From Glycine soja (lineage: Eukaryota; Streptophyta; Magnoliopsida; Fabales; Fabaceae), in contig NC_041004.1 of NCBI RefSeq assembly GCF_004193775.1, forward strand, positions 31,892,411 to 31,956,410: a stretch of 64,000 nucleotides of DNA. Direction: 5' to 3'. The translations under genes were made by a program, and so were the position numbers. Below, piece after piece: positions 34,716-46,867 of this stretch (the first letter of the stretch is position 1; each line of letters begins with the position of its first letter). Under the pieces are notes generated by a model. The model did no database searches. It was not told the DNA's origin and saw nothing but the letters and a program-made list of their open reading frames with translations.

Positions 34716-36107
34716 CATCGAAAGTGACAAATTATCAGACATTAAAATTGATATCCAGGTATTAAAATTGATATCCAACTTAGTACATACTAAAATTGAT
34801 ATCCAACTTAGTACCTACTAAAATTATCAAACATTAAAATACAATTATGGATTTGATGACAAGTCATAATTTAAATATCAAGCAACTATTAGACTAATAT
34901 ATAAAATAGAGATCAAATGTTTAAATACAGGGCACACAATGAAGATCATGCTCATTTTGGTTGTCAATTAATTGAAAGAATAACAAAGAGGCAAAGAAAA
35001 TAAAAGGACATAAATTTCATAATTACTTTGGCAATACCAGGTGGTGAACTACACGAGATATGCCGGTCACATATGAAGCTAATGATCATGTAGAAAACAT
35101 AAGGATGAGATTAGTGATACTTATCATTTAGCAAAAGTATCCATAAGAACTAAGAAAATAAATAGAACATTCATTTTGGAAACAAAACCTATAATAGTTT
35201 AAACACACTTTAATATGAAGAGGCACTATGGTAAATTAGTACATTATGTTCAGAAGATAGACAATAGTAAATATAATATAATATGTCCACTTTTACAATG
35301 CATGACGGAGGAATTAACGTAACAAATAACGCTAAGTGAAACTTCCAAGCTATGACCACCTTATACATAAGCTGCCCCATAGTCCAATACATGATGTAAG
35401 ATTATCTTTCACATTACAACTATTCTATTAATTTCCTAGGGAAAAATATGACAATATAACTGCCCAAAATTGACAAAATTTCATCCCAGTCACAACATGC
35501 AAAATGAAGCAACTAAGGTACAATTAATTAAGCAAAATGGGGAAAGTACATATATATCTTGAGGTTTCTGTCAAAGGCAATCACATATTATAATGTTGTA
35601 TGATTATGACAACCACTAAGTCAAATGAATGAATTTCTTTAGGTAAGAGAAATACAAAGAAAATAAAGAGCACCCGATTCGGAAATTCGATCGGTGTGAC
35701 AATCCCACTCACCAATAAGATATAAATTATAATACTATATGAATGTAATAATTATTCAATCGAATAAATGAATTTCTTTTATTTGGGGAAGAGAAATACA
35801 AAGAAAAGAACATTCAATTTGGAAATTTTCATCAGTGATCACCACACGTAAGATCTTAAAAAAAAGAAAGTGGTTTAGTCAAACCCCGGCTTGGGTCAGA
35901 AAAGTGTGTATCAAAATCGAAGGGAAGGATATAGTTTTTCTTTTCTTTCTTATTTTTTAATAGGGGGGACCTAAGCCCAACTAAAAGATAACAATGAGAA
36001 AGAAATTGAGCTAGCTAGCAAGCCTAACGAAAATAAAATGAACGTAACAAAAAAAAAATGAAGAGTAGAATCAAAATATGAACATATTGACTTGGGCTCT
36101 AGACAGT
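34716..36107. other. CACTA interior without a recognised gene
   Basis: It contains three copies of a roughly 30-bp unit around TAAAATTGATATCCAACTTA (34740-34818). It also contains a diverged duplication of about 120 bp sharing GAGAAATACAAAGAAAA (about 35590-35700 and 35740-35835). An exon-like minus-strand phrase ends at a donor-like site near 35020 (CDRHISCSSPPGIAK), unassigned. Confidence 0.45.
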
Positions 36108-36215
36108 CTAAATTGAAAGCTCTTCAAGTTTTGTAACAGAATCTATGACAACTACTTCCTCCTCATCCTCACTGATCCATAAAGGGAGAGGAGTCCCCCA
36201 AAACCTACTACGACT
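36108..36215 (-). pseudogene. Captured isoleucyl-tRNA synthetase exon fragment
   Basis: The minus strand encodes [20 protein letters not shown] and then [14 protein letters not shown] before a stop. RFWGTPLP followed by WISED is a signature of the eukaryotic cytoplasmic isoleucine--tRNA ligase catalytic domain, which charges tRNA-Ile. The preceding in-frame codons do not match the family, and TTTAG at the edge looks like a splice acceptor, so one exon piece was captured. About 36 residues of a protein of more than 1000 remain, so there is no enzyme function. Confidence 0.75.
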
Positions 36216-36851
36216 AAAGAGGAGTCTCTTTCAACCTTAATTATAATTTGTGAATGGTGTTAAAAAGTTCTATATATAGTTGCCAGTCAAATGATCAAAT
36301 CAAGTAGTGAATCAAACAGTCGAACTGGCACATAAAGCATAAACACTAAACAACAATAACATATTATTATTTTAAAATTCAAGTAGTGAATAAGTAGAGA
36401 ATTCAAGCATACCAGACAAAGGGATAACATAATCAAAGTTATATTATTATTTTAAAATTTAATGATAATTTAAAAAATAATATTTTTTAAAAATTGCTAA
36501 TAAAATAAAGGTATGCCAGCTAACATAATAACAAGAAACACGATAAAACAACAAATAAAAAAAGTGATAAAAAATTAGTAATTTTAAAATTTAAAATTTC
36601 ATAAAATACAAATACTTAAAAAAAGATAAGAATGAAATTAAAATTTTTAGAATGATATATTTTTTTTATTACTATTCGATTATATAGATACATAGAAAAG
36701 AAGAATATATAATAATAGTAGTAGGAATTATTGATAGAAATTAATTAAAAAATGAATTATTAATTAATAGTAATATAAAATATTTTATTTAAAATACACT
36801 AATAATTCATAAGTCCAAACTTACAGTCACGTAAGGCCATTTAGAATGTGC

Positions 36852-36990
36852 AAACTTACAGGTAATTTGAAATATTGTATTGAAAACCTTAATTGCAAAT
36901 CTGTCCTTGAGAGCTTTAGGAATTGGACCCGAAAGCTTGTGCCCTATCACCACATGGATACATCCACGACTAGGATCAGAGGTAACAATC
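36852..36990 (-). pseudogene. Exon-like open segment, unidentified
   Basis: An open minus-strand reading (SDPSRGCIHVVIGHKLSG, PIPKALKDRFAIKVF) ends at a strong donor-like GTAAGT. The style and strand match the neighbouring captured exons. I do not recognise the family. Confidence 0.35.
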
Positions 36991-37370
36991 TATCTTAATA
37001 GTACTTATTTAACACATGAAATTCTTTAAAATCTAGTTTCAATAGTTATTCAAAGTTGTATACATAATTTTTGTAAAGATTAATAATTCAAATTAAAAAA
37101 AATGTATAAAGATTTGACAGTGAATTGAAAGATTAATAATCGATTATATTGTATTTATTAAATATATTATATAATAAATGATTAATTATTTATTGTGGTT
37201 CCACCCACCTTTAAACTAACTAACTACAACAGTAGTTAAGCTAAAAAAATAAAAGATCAATACATTCTAATTAAACACTTTTTTTTTAAAATAATCATAG
37301 GAGTACTATATTTATCAAAAAATGGGTAAATATAAGTTCTAATGTTTTTTCTCGAAATACTGCACTTTTT

Positions 37371-37826
37371 TCGCAAATTCATAATCTGATCATCAAAATC
37401 AAAGTCATCTGAGCAAGAATCATCCTGCAAATAATTTGCTTCTGACCATTGAATGAAACTATGATTCTTTTTATATCTAGGAAACTAACACCAATGGAAA
37501 TTAACAGAACAAAAAAACAGTTCCATAAAGATCAATTCTGAGATATCTTACGTGGCTTTCATTAAGTTGTCCAAGGGGGGCAGGAGAATTAGCAATGTTT
37601 CTTTATCTCATGCATTTCTCATCTTCCACTGCAGCTAGAAGCTCTTGGCTACAAAAGAATAAGCAATTGATGAAAATTGAAAATGCTAATGATACCCATA
37701 AATGGCTAGCTTGTAACAAGTATTTGAAAGGAAGTGGGAAAATGTGTTGCAAGTGAACATATACCTGGCAGGATCTTTCAAAGCAAGTGATTGCCAACAG
37801 AGTGGGCACTCTTTGCTTCTTTGTGA
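37371..37826 (-). pseudogene. Captured RHF-type RING-H2 E3 ligase fragment (three exon pieces)
   Basis: Exon pieces at 37765-37826, 37552-37648 and 37371-37424, with acceptor and donor sites kept. Joining the first two through the split Ser codon gives SQRSKECPLCWQ, SLALKDPA and QELLAAVEDEKCMR. This is the end of the RING-H2 finger (last Cys pair) and the conserved following segment of RHF1A/RHF2A-type ubiquitin ligases, which act in gametogenesis in Arabidopsis. The third piece is acidic (DDSCSDDFDFDDQIMNL). The first half of the RING is missing and a stop follows KCMR, so no E3 activity is expected. It lies directly next to the NPF4 piece, so the two host genes are fused in the carrier. Confidence 0.72.
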
Positions 37827-37911
37827 CTAAATTTTAATAAACTACTATTTGTTGATAATAAAAAATATATGTTGGAAACTAAATTAATTAGTCTTATATT
37901 TACAAAATATA

Positions 37912-38391
37912 TGAAGGGGACATGTGCATGTATTGCCTCAGATATAACACCAAATTGCATGCATTAGCTAGAAATGCCAGACTCTCCAATATCTCGACGA
38001 CTGCACAAAATCCACACACATTGAAATTAGTGCCACATCACATATATATGCATGATTCATATCTATCATCATTCATCACACACACAAAGTAAAAACAACC
38101 GAATTTGGACTCATTCTATCTCCAACCCCAATACTCCCAATTGATCCAGTTAGTCCATATATAATTAATACATACATATAAATATATAAATTATATGAAT
38201 CAATATGTATATGAACATATATGTATATAAATATAAATAATATTAAACTATAGAGTAAATAGAGAGACGGGAATTTAGGACAGACCTAAAGCAAAGGAGG
38301 CTGCAAGCATGCCACCATGGCAGTCTCTGGGAGCAGACTTGTTCCTCCAGTTCACATAGCTTTCCCATGATCTCTGGTTTTGTTCTAATTC
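37912..38391 (-). pseudogene. Captured NPF4-type (NRT1/PTR) transporter fragment, two exons
   Basis: The first piece (38286-38391), between an acceptor TTTAG and a donor GTCTG, encodes ELEQNQRSWESYVNWRNKSA then PRDCHGGMLAASFAL. The second (37912-38000) follows an acceptor GTGCAG and continues in phase as VEILESLAFLANACNLVLYL then RQYMHMSPS. This is the N-terminus and first membrane helix of NPF4-group transporters, a family including nitrate and abscisic-acid carriers. The homology stops abruptly at about 37911. The start codon would lie in a small upstream exon that I could not fix. Only about 65 of roughly 570 residues remain. Confidence 0.75.
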
Positions 38392-39490
38392 CTAAACAAA
38401 CAAAATTGAAAGAAAAAAAAAGTGCGAATTAAATTATATGTGAGAAGCTAGCAGCATGTGATGTAAATTAATTAATGAGAATAAAAGGAAGAGAAAAGGT
38501 GTGAAGAGTGAAGAGTGGAGGACACAACAAACATTAGTGCTATATTTTCCAACTTTTCTCATAAGAGAGACTTTTTTACCTTAAGTAAATTTGGTGAATA
38601 AACATATCTTTTGACCAGAACCCCCACCCAAACAAGTTCAAGTTCTTGGTAGAAAGAAAGAAAAGAGAGGACACTGGCTCTGTACTAAGGGAAGGCCACA
38701 AGGCTGAAACCGTGAAAATATACGATATCATTAAAGACTATATGATATCATATGATGCTTCAGCCTCATCACCACAGAAAAGGAAAGATAGAATTGACAG
38801 AGAGTGTGTGTTGTACCGCCAAAATGGTGTTGCAGAAGTTGCAGTGAACATACAAACACGTTCGGTTGCCATCATTTCCATTGATATTATTTTCTTTCTT
38901 TTCTTCTTTTTTTTTTTTTAATGTAAATGTGACCGTGTCCTTTAAGTGTGTGCTTGGTGGATTTATAGGCAGATCAAGGGGGGAAGAGAATCACTTGCTG
39001 AAAGAAAAGTTAACATGATCATCAACGATATACAGAAGACGGAAGAGAAATAAATAAATATAAAGAGAATTTTTTTTATATGAAATATAAAATCTATCTT
39101 TTTTGTTAGATAGAAAATTAAAGATATCAACCAATAAAAATTGACACAAGCCCTAGACGAATAATAGTTTATATCTTTTAAACAAATGATTTATTTTAAA
39201 TATGATATAAATTGTATTGAAAAAAATTATTTTATTTTTATTAAAGATTAGTCTATTCCAATACTATAATAAAAAAATTAAAAGAAAAAGAAAGACGAAG
39301 TGTACAAAATCTAAAGATTAAGATGAAACTAATCTGGTAGGAATTTAGAATTAATTTAATCTTTTTATAAGGTGACAAATTAAGGCTTAAGTATTTTTTT
39401 TAAAAAGATGTTTATATTTAGTACTAAATATAAAAAGAGCCTCAAAAAATTACTAAATCAAAATGTAGCAGACGAAGTCTTAAAACTTAC
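38392..39490. other. CACTA interior, possible NPF4 5' region
   Basis: No gene is recognised. Minus-strand sequence above the NPF4 exon is GA/CT-rich and could be its captured promoter or first intron. A T-run lies at 38908-38920. A plus-strand ORF at 38646-38921 has no recognised domain. Confidence 0.35.
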
Positions 39491-39545
39491 CCAAAAGTAC
39501 TCAGAGGAGCAGGCAAAGGCCCACCAAAGGATTGCCTTGAAGCAT
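39491..39545 (-). pseudogene. Exon-like fragment, unidentified
   Basis: The minus strand reads ASRQSFGGPLPAPLSTFG and ends at a donor-like GTAAGT. It may come from a captured gene. The family is not recognised. Confidence 0.3.
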
Positions 39546-40044
39546 TTTTTTCCCATGTAAGAAAGGTAACTCAACTAACCTCTGGACAATAGGTGTATCC
39601 CCCTGTTAGTATATATTGATGGGAAAAAAATCTGTTTTACAATTATCATATAAAAGTCAAGCACAAAAAGCACTCATGTAAATCACGGAAACCTAATTTA
39701 ACTGTGACACAAAACAATTTAATGAGGAGGCAATCTTCAAGACCCACATATCAACATACTGCAAATTTGTATAGTGTAAAACAAAAATATATATTTACTT
39801 TTCCAAGAAAAAGATATGACTAAACAATATATTCTTTGGCACATGATAAGGAAAACATAGATGAAATTGCAAAGGGAACTGTACTTAACCAAAGAAATAA
39901 TATTTTAGGCAACAATTCAGTTGAGTATAATTTACAATAAAATGCTTAGCAATCAAATGACAAATTCTACCAATTCTATATAAGCATCTGAAAATTATTA
40001 TGAAAAAAAAAAACACACACACACGGTAAAGTTCAAAGCTGTAC

Positions 40045-40309
40045 CAGATCTCTTGTTTATAATTTGTGAATGCAGGGCCAACAACACTTGATGGTCTCCT
40101 AATTTTCCTCCATTTCAAAATGATGTAAAATGCTCCAACCAAAACCAACAAGAGTACAACAAAAGATAGAGCAATGACGATTATGGTTCTAAGATTCATT
40201 TTCTCATTCTCGCTGTTCATGTCTGCAGTAATTGGAAGAACATTAATACTCTCCCTGGGCATGTGACCTCTCCCAGTTAAGGTTTCAAGTGGCCGTGACA
40301 ATGGTATAC
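40045..40309 (-). pseudogene. Captured ALE2-type receptor kinase: transmembrane exon
   Basis: After an acceptor (TATCAG) the minus strand encodes a juxtamembrane stretch and one clear membrane helix (TIIVIALSFVVLLLVLVGAF), then a basic stop-transfer segment (KWRKIRRPSSVVGPAFT). This is the layout of ALE2-like receptor kinases, plasma-membrane kinases for epidermal differentiation. A small deletion after GPAFT shifts the frame ahead of a donor-like site. The kinase domain is absent from the window. Confidence 0.72.
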
Positions 40310-40391
40310 CTGATACCAACTGCTTTAGTCTCAGGCAGTAACATATGACAAGAATAAACTAAAATGTCATTAGGAGAAATGAAACAACTAC

Positions 40392-40742
40392 CTAGATAAT
40401 AATCACCAAAAAGGCTCCTATTAAGAGGAACTTCGTTGTGCCAAAACCTTTTAGACAACAGAACTGCAGTGGTATTGTCAAATTTTTTCCCATGTGAAAC
40501 CAAGTGAATATCAATTGTGGTTCTTCCTTGATTTTGACTGTCAGCAGTGACACCCATTATCCTCACCTGGCTCTGCTTCAAATATGTTCCAGAACTGAGT
40601 TCAATCTCTAAGTCATCAATTACTGGAAAAACAGCCAAAGGAGCTGCATCCAGTACTAGTCTGACTTTCATGGGAAATACAAAACCATAAGGTGAACCAT
40701 AAGGAGTTGCAATTAATGGATCTGTACTGATTTGGCTTGAAG
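40392..40742 (-). pseudogene. Captured ALE2-type receptor kinase: ectodomain exon
   Basis: An exon between acceptor TTTCTGGCAG-like and donor GTAGTT encodes about 117 residues of the conserved ALE2 ectodomain: PYGSPYGFVFPMKVRLVLD, SGTYLKQSQVRIMG, FDNTTAVLLSKRFWHNEVPL, SLFGDYYLG. The frame is open throughout. Where family members have a Cys before PMKV, this copy has Phe. Confidence 0.78.
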
Positions 40743-41249
40743 CTGCCAGAAATTTTTTACGTAATGAGAGTATGGTATTATAGTATATTTGTATTAGATA
40801 ACAAGGAGGGGGAAATGCTATTTCACAGAATTCCATGTAATTTGATCAGGAGAAGAATTGAACTCATGCCAACTGAAACTTCGAATTTTCTATTATGATG
40901 AATATTTATTTAGTCCCACTCCAGTAGTCCAGTGTATTAAATATTAACTAAACCCATTAGGCCCTATCATATCTTAAGGATGAAGAGAAGTATTTAAGAA
41001 ATAAGAGCTCAAAGGCATCTTGAAATAACATCGAGAAACAAATATGGTCCAAATAATTTTCATACCACATTAAATATAGTAAATATATTAATTTTCACAA
41101 GAGACTTTTTTAATCTGAAGCATCAAACTAATTATATACAAAAGATTCTTTCAAATAATCCAATTTTTGACATTATGGGTATTTATGCTATCTTACCACA
41201 TTGAACATAGTACCATAAATTAAAAGAATCAACTAAGAAGATAAATAAA
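40743..41249. other. Intron-like DNA of the ALE2 fragment
   Basis: AT-rich, no gene seen. It ends at the ATAAA target site of the copia element. Confidence 0.4.
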
Positions 41250-41581
41250 TGTTATAACAAATGAGATAATGGGTGAAAGTTTGAAAAAGAAAAGAGAAAA
41301 AACTTCAAGTCTCACATCGCTCAGAGTAAACACTTGAATAGTGTTTCAATCCCTATATATATAGAGCCCTTTTCTACATTTTTGTTTGTCCCAGTTGAGA
41401 AGCATTTCCTCAACTTTTCTTTCTCCCTCTCATATCTCAGCCGATGCATTTCCAGCAAACTTCTCCCTCTTTCTTTTTGTCACTCTAAATTTTCGGTTAG
41501 CTATAAGAGTGACTTTTCAAGTCATATTTTCGATTGGCTATTAGAGCGACTTTTCAAGTCATATTTTCGGTTGGCTGTTAG
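41250..41581 (+). repeat. Copia 5' LTR, first segment
   Basis: Matches the start of the 3' LTR (shared AAACTTCAAGTC and CACATCGCT). It ends in GTTAG, the target site of the solo LTR. Confidence 0.88.
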
Positions 41582-44436
41582 TGTGACACCCTCTACCCCG
41601 ACATATAAATAAATAAAATATATAAAAAATATCGGTAACCAAATTCACACGGGTAAAAGGTTCACATTCACTTCACTATTATCAATTAAAACTTATTAAA
41701 AATATATTCGGCTCGAAACAAGGCCGTCATAATTTACAAAAATATTTTGTTAAATCAGTGAGATAAAATAAAATAGACTAACATTACGCAATTAATATAA
41801 AACTTATGCCCCACTGTCACATCCTATCAGAGCATTGTGTCCCGACGTCCTTCAACACAAGGTTTCTTTAAGCACTTCACCTAGCCGTCTGCTCCTCCGA
41901 ACACAAGGTTCAAGATCATCACAGGATCCAAACATTAACAACAAACCGGGAGTGAGTTATCACATTCCTAACTACTAGAGAGAAACAAAACAACATATAG
42001 TAGCCAAATACAATTTACTTAACATATCTCACATTATTTCATCACTTTGTCATTCAAAATTCACTTTTCAATCATCAATCACACCTTTCAATCATCAATC
42101 ACAATACATAAGAATCACACACTTTGATCAAGACATAATAACACATCAATTTCATAATGAACAATTAGCAAGCGCATGAAACAGTTATGCTAAGACTCAA
42201 GCCTATATGCAATGTGGTACCATGTCAGTGAAAAACCACCCTGAGGCGCTTAGGAGTACATAACAAGACACACCACACAATGAGTTTGTTAGGTCACTCT
42301 CACTAAGTAAGATCATAGGGAGACCAGTCAGGGTCACGATATTTTGTGAGAATGCTCCAACCATATGGGATCATCATAGGCTTAAAGGAGCACTCAAACC
42401 CGGTGACCCCCAAGGCCTACACTCCGAAGAGTCCGTCAGGGCCTCTTCCTCCTGATTCAGGTCCAACCTGTAATATCATTTTAGCACACAGACACTGTTA
42501 GTGAATTATACAATACCCACAACCTCACACTCGTGTCTTAAATACGTATAACATATTGCGCTACAATTTAACACTGGTTCCTAAATAAGAACCTACACTT
42601 TCTCTTTAACACTACGCATTTACACTTTTCTCAGGATAACACTAGTCGGATTATTGTACAATTCACAGCTTACATAAATAATGTCACATCAAGAGTTAAT
42701 CACACACTTATTCATAATCAAAACTCATTCACAATTTCACATCTCATAATGTCACAATCCACCATCACATGTTTTCACGTATCTTACAATTCAACACCTG
42801 TTTTACTTTACACTTTTGCTCAATCTCAATAATAATATTATAATCTCAATGCAACATATTATTCCACAATTCATCACATATTTCATTTATAAGCACTGCT
42901 CATGAATTATACAATATCACGATCTCACACTCATGTTTCAAACATGTTTAACACAATTGCGCTACAATTTAACACTGGTTCCTAACTAGGAACCTACACT
43001 TTCTCTTTAACACTGGTCAGGTTATTGTATAATTCATAGTTCACGATATAATTAATGTAACATCAAGTGTTAAACACATCCACTTATTCACAATCGAATA
43101 TCATGTCCACACTTTAACATCACATCAACCATCTCATAACATTCCCAATGATATTCATAAGGTACAACATACACATGTTCATGAAATTTAACCATAATAT
43201 TCTCAGACTCCAACACTTAATAATTTTTGGAATCATACTATAACACTCTACAATATTATTTACATAAATTATTTATAAATAACTACCTCTATATATATAA
43301 ACTAGCATATATCATATTAAATCACAAATTTCAAAGTAAGCTTTCAATGCACAAATTCTAAATAATTATATGAACACTTTGGTCAGTTTCAATTATGATA
43401 TTAATTTTTTAAATTATATATAAAAACCTAAACAATTGGTCTATCAAACATATATAATTCACTGTAATAATTATAAGGATAAAAAGAAATTGCAAAAACA
43501 CCCCAAAACCTATTCCAATTGATATCTTTAAGGATCCCTACACATGTTCTCACTAGTTCTCCATTGTGAATAACTGATCCCTTACCTTTAAGCGGGCTCA
43601 CGTGTCTTCAACCAACGATAGCAGCATCTCTAGCGGTTACCTGAGATTCCTCCAATTTTTTTCATCTAACTGCTCCGATAGAGTTCCCAAATGTCAAAGA
43701 GACAGAGAAGGGATTGAAGCCTCCACTTGTACTGTCTTCATGCAATTTTATTTTTCTCCCTCCACAAATATTTTCTCACAAATCCCAACGGTGAAAGTGT
43801 GCGAAATTGAATTTAGAACAACATATCCAAATTTCATGAAAATCCAACGGTTAACGAAACTGGGATCATAGTTTTACCGAGACAGCTTTGAGTTTCTGCA
43901 GGAAAGGAAAATGCTATAATGCGAGGGGTATTTCTCTGAGCTCAAACATATTATCGAAATTCCCAACGGTGGGAATGCTCGGACTTGGGTTGCGAACGTG
44001 GTGCTCAAATTTCACGACGATCCAACGGCGAATGAGTCCGAGATCGTCATTTTTCTAAAACAGGTTAGGTGGCCTGCGGGAAAAAGAGAGGGTTTTGGGA
44101 GAAGAGAGAAAAAGAAATTGTGAGACAGAGGAGACTGAGGAGTCAGTCTGAAAACTGACCTAGCATGTTACTATTTATAATTAGGGGCATTTACGACCTA
44201 TTATTTACTCTATTTATTTATTTATTATTTATTATTTTATAAAAACAAACTTTATTTTATTTTCTATCAAACAAATAAATAAAATATCATTTTTATTTTC
44301 TCTCAAATCATTATTTTAATTAATAATTATATCTCCTTATTTATTTATTTATAAAATCTCATCATTTTTTTAAAATTTTATTTATTTATAAATAACAATC
44401 ATTTTTAATCTAGTTTACAAAAATTGGAATGTTACA
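41582..44436. mobile_element. Solo LTR, Ty3/gypsy type, 2855 bp
   Basis: Starts TGTGACACCCTCTACCCCGA, ends GGAATGTTACA and is flanked by the direct repeat GTTAG (41577-41581 and 44437-44441). TG...CA ends, a 5-bp duplication and no coding region identify a solo LTR, the product of recombination between the two LTRs of a former element. The start sequence is typical of large Tekay/Del-type chromovirus LTRs. A diverged internal duplication (shared phrase CTACACTTTCTCTTTAACAC) lies around 42500-42660 and 42900-43030. An ORF at 43602-43871 is a chance frame. Confidence 0.82.
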
Positions 44437-44694
44437 GTTAGAGTGACTTTTCAAGTCATATTTTCGGGTGGCTTCAGAGTGACTTTTCAAGTCATACAAG
44501 AGGGTGTAATTCTAGAAAGGTTCCCTCAGTGCAGTGGGAATCTTATACAGTGATCTAGGCTATTTTATCCTGGGGACTTCGTGGTTGATAGTTTGTTTGC
44601 ACAATTGTTGGCAGTGCCACAAAACGTCTTAAAGAAAGCGACATTGTTCGCGACCAGTAATTTGTTGGATTTGCCATAAATTATTTTTACAACA
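44437..44694 (+). repeat. Copia 5' LTR, second segment
   Basis: Continues the LTR after the solo LTR and matches 49217-49473. It contains direct repeats of GAGTGACTTTTCAAGTCATA, which recur in the 3' LTR. It ends ACAACA. Confidence 0.88.
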
Positions 44695-44719
44695 ATTTTA
44701 AGACGATTTCAGTTCTGCC

Positions 44720-46867
44720 ATGGCTACCGTAGAGATTATTGGCTCAAACAACAATGACCTCAACAAAACTTTTAGGTTTAAAGGGTATCATTTCAAACGT
44801 TGGCAACAAAAGATGATGTTTTCTTTAACTATGAGGAAAGTTGCTTATGTTTTGAACATTGATATTCCAGTGGTACCTGAAGATGCTGAGAAGGAAGTGA
44901 AGGATAAAATGACTATGGAATTAGCTCTCTGGAATGGAAATGATTACCTATGCAAGAATTTCATTCTAAATGGGTTAACTAATGATCTCTATGATTATTA
45001 TAGCCCATATAAGTATGCCAAACTAGTTTGGTTGGCTTTGGAAAAGAAGTATGATACTGAGGAAGCTGGGACTACAAAGTATGTTGTTAGCCGCTACCTC
45101 AAGTATCAAATGACTGATGATAAATCAGTAGAGTCTCAATCCCATGAGATACATAAAATTGCTCATAATATCATATCAGAGGGTATGGCTTTGGATGAGC
45201 AATTTCAAGTTGCTGTCATCATAGACAAACTGCCTCCTGGCTGGAAGGATTTCAAAAACCTTCTCAGACACAAGACCAAAGAATTCTCTTTGGAGTCTCT
45301 GATCACACGTTTGCGCATTGAGGAAGAGGCACGCAGACAAGATCAGAAAGATGAAGTGTTGACTGTGTCTCACAACAACACCATGACTCAAGAGCCATAC
45401 ATAGCTGTGATAACTGAGATCAATATGATTGGAGGATCAGATGGATGGTGGGTAGACACTGGCGCCTCCCGCCATGTCTGCTATGATCGTGCTATGTTTA
45501 AAACATACATGAATGTTGAAAATAAGAAAGTGTTGCTGGGTGATTCCCACACCACTATTGTTGCTGGAACTGGAGATGTTGAACTAAAGTTTACCTCTGG
45601 AAAGACTTTGATCCTCAAAGATGTGATGCATACTCCAGAGATGAGAAAGAATCGGGTTTCTGGTTTTCTTTTAAACAAGTCTGGGTTTACTCAGACCATA
45701 GGTGCAGATTTATTTACTTTGACCAAGAATGGGGCATTTTTAGGGAAAGGGTACGCCGCTAATGGCATGTTCAAATTGAATCTTGATATTAACAAAGTTT
45801 CTCCTTCTGCTTACATGCTGTGTGATTTTAATATCTGGCATTCTAGACTTTGTCATATAAATAGTCGTTGCATATCTAACATGAGTAACTTAGGTTTTAT
45901 TCCAAAGCTATCTTCAAATCACTTTGAAAAATGTGTTTTTTGCAGTCAATCTAAAATAACCAAGAAATCACATAAATCAGTAGTTAAAGAATCTGAGCCA
46001 TTGGACTTAATACATTCTGATATATGTGAATTTGATGGAACGTTGACCAGAAATGGAAAACGATATTTTATCACTTTTATTGATGATTGCTCTGATTATA
46101 CATATGTATATCTTATGAAAAATAAAAGTGAAGCACTTGACATGTTTAAGTTATATGTAATAGAAATTGAAAATCAATTCAATAAGAAAATTAAGGAACT
46201 TTGAAGTGATAGAGGCACAAAGTATGATTCTAGTTTGTGTAATGAGTTTTATAATTTGCATGGAATCATACATGAGACGACTGCTCCATATTCACCTGAA
46301 ATGAACGGTAAAGCTAAAAGAAAGAACATAACTTTTACAGAATTAGTTGTAGCTACCATGTTGAGCTCAAGTTCAACATTTTTTTGGTGGGGCGAAATTT
46401 TATTAACTGTTTGTTATGTGCTAAATAGAATCCCCAAATCAAAAAGCAAGACATCTCCCTATGAGATATTGAAGAAAAGACAACCAAATTTGTCCTATTT
46501 GAGAACTTGGGGATGTTTGGCCTATGTAAGGATCCCAGACCCCAAGAGGGTTAAACTCGCAAGTAGAGCCTATGAATGTGTGTTCATTGGTTATGCTATT
46601 AATAGAAAAGCGTATAGGTTTTATGACCTAAACGCAAAAGTGATCAAAGAGTCAAATGATGTTGATTTTTATGAAAATAAATTTCTTTTTAAATTAAGGA
46701 ATAGTGGGGGTACTTTATCCAGTCATCTTCCTGCTATTAGTAATGAAAATCTTGCACCACTAGAACCAGAAATAGAGCCTCGAAGAGGTAAGAGAGCAAG
46801 AATTGCTAAAGACTATGGGCCCGATTATATGGCCTATACATTAGAGGAGGATCCATCAAACCTCTAA
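44720..46867 (+). pseudogene. Copia gag, protease and integrase (broken)
   Basis: One frame with a TGA at 46202-46204 and a final TAA at 46865-46867. Domains in order: a copia gag (about residues 1-220; WQQKMMFSLTMRKVAYVL, KFILNGLTNDLYDYY-like), protease (WWVDTGASRHVCYDR, about 240), integrase zinc finger (H-x3-H in WHSRLCHI, Cys pair in CVFCSQ) and the integrase core with Asp in LIHSDICEF and SDRGTKYDS. Where copia integrases have the catalytic Glu (NGxAERKN), this copy reads NGKAKRKN. No CCHC knuckle is seen between gag and protease. It is inactive as it stands. Confidence 0.85.

Noticed and set aside
38646..38921. 91-codon plus-strand ORF in the CACTA interior
   Set aside because: It ends in a poly-T-encoded Phe run, has no domain, and is antisense to the orientation of all the captured exons.
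43602..43871. 89-codon ORF within the solo LTR
   Set aside because: It lies inside a non-coding LTR and has no similarity to a known domain.
44695..44712. Canonical tRNA-iMet primer site after the copia 5' LTR
   Set aside because: The sequence there does not match TGGTATCAGAGC, so no primer site is claimed.
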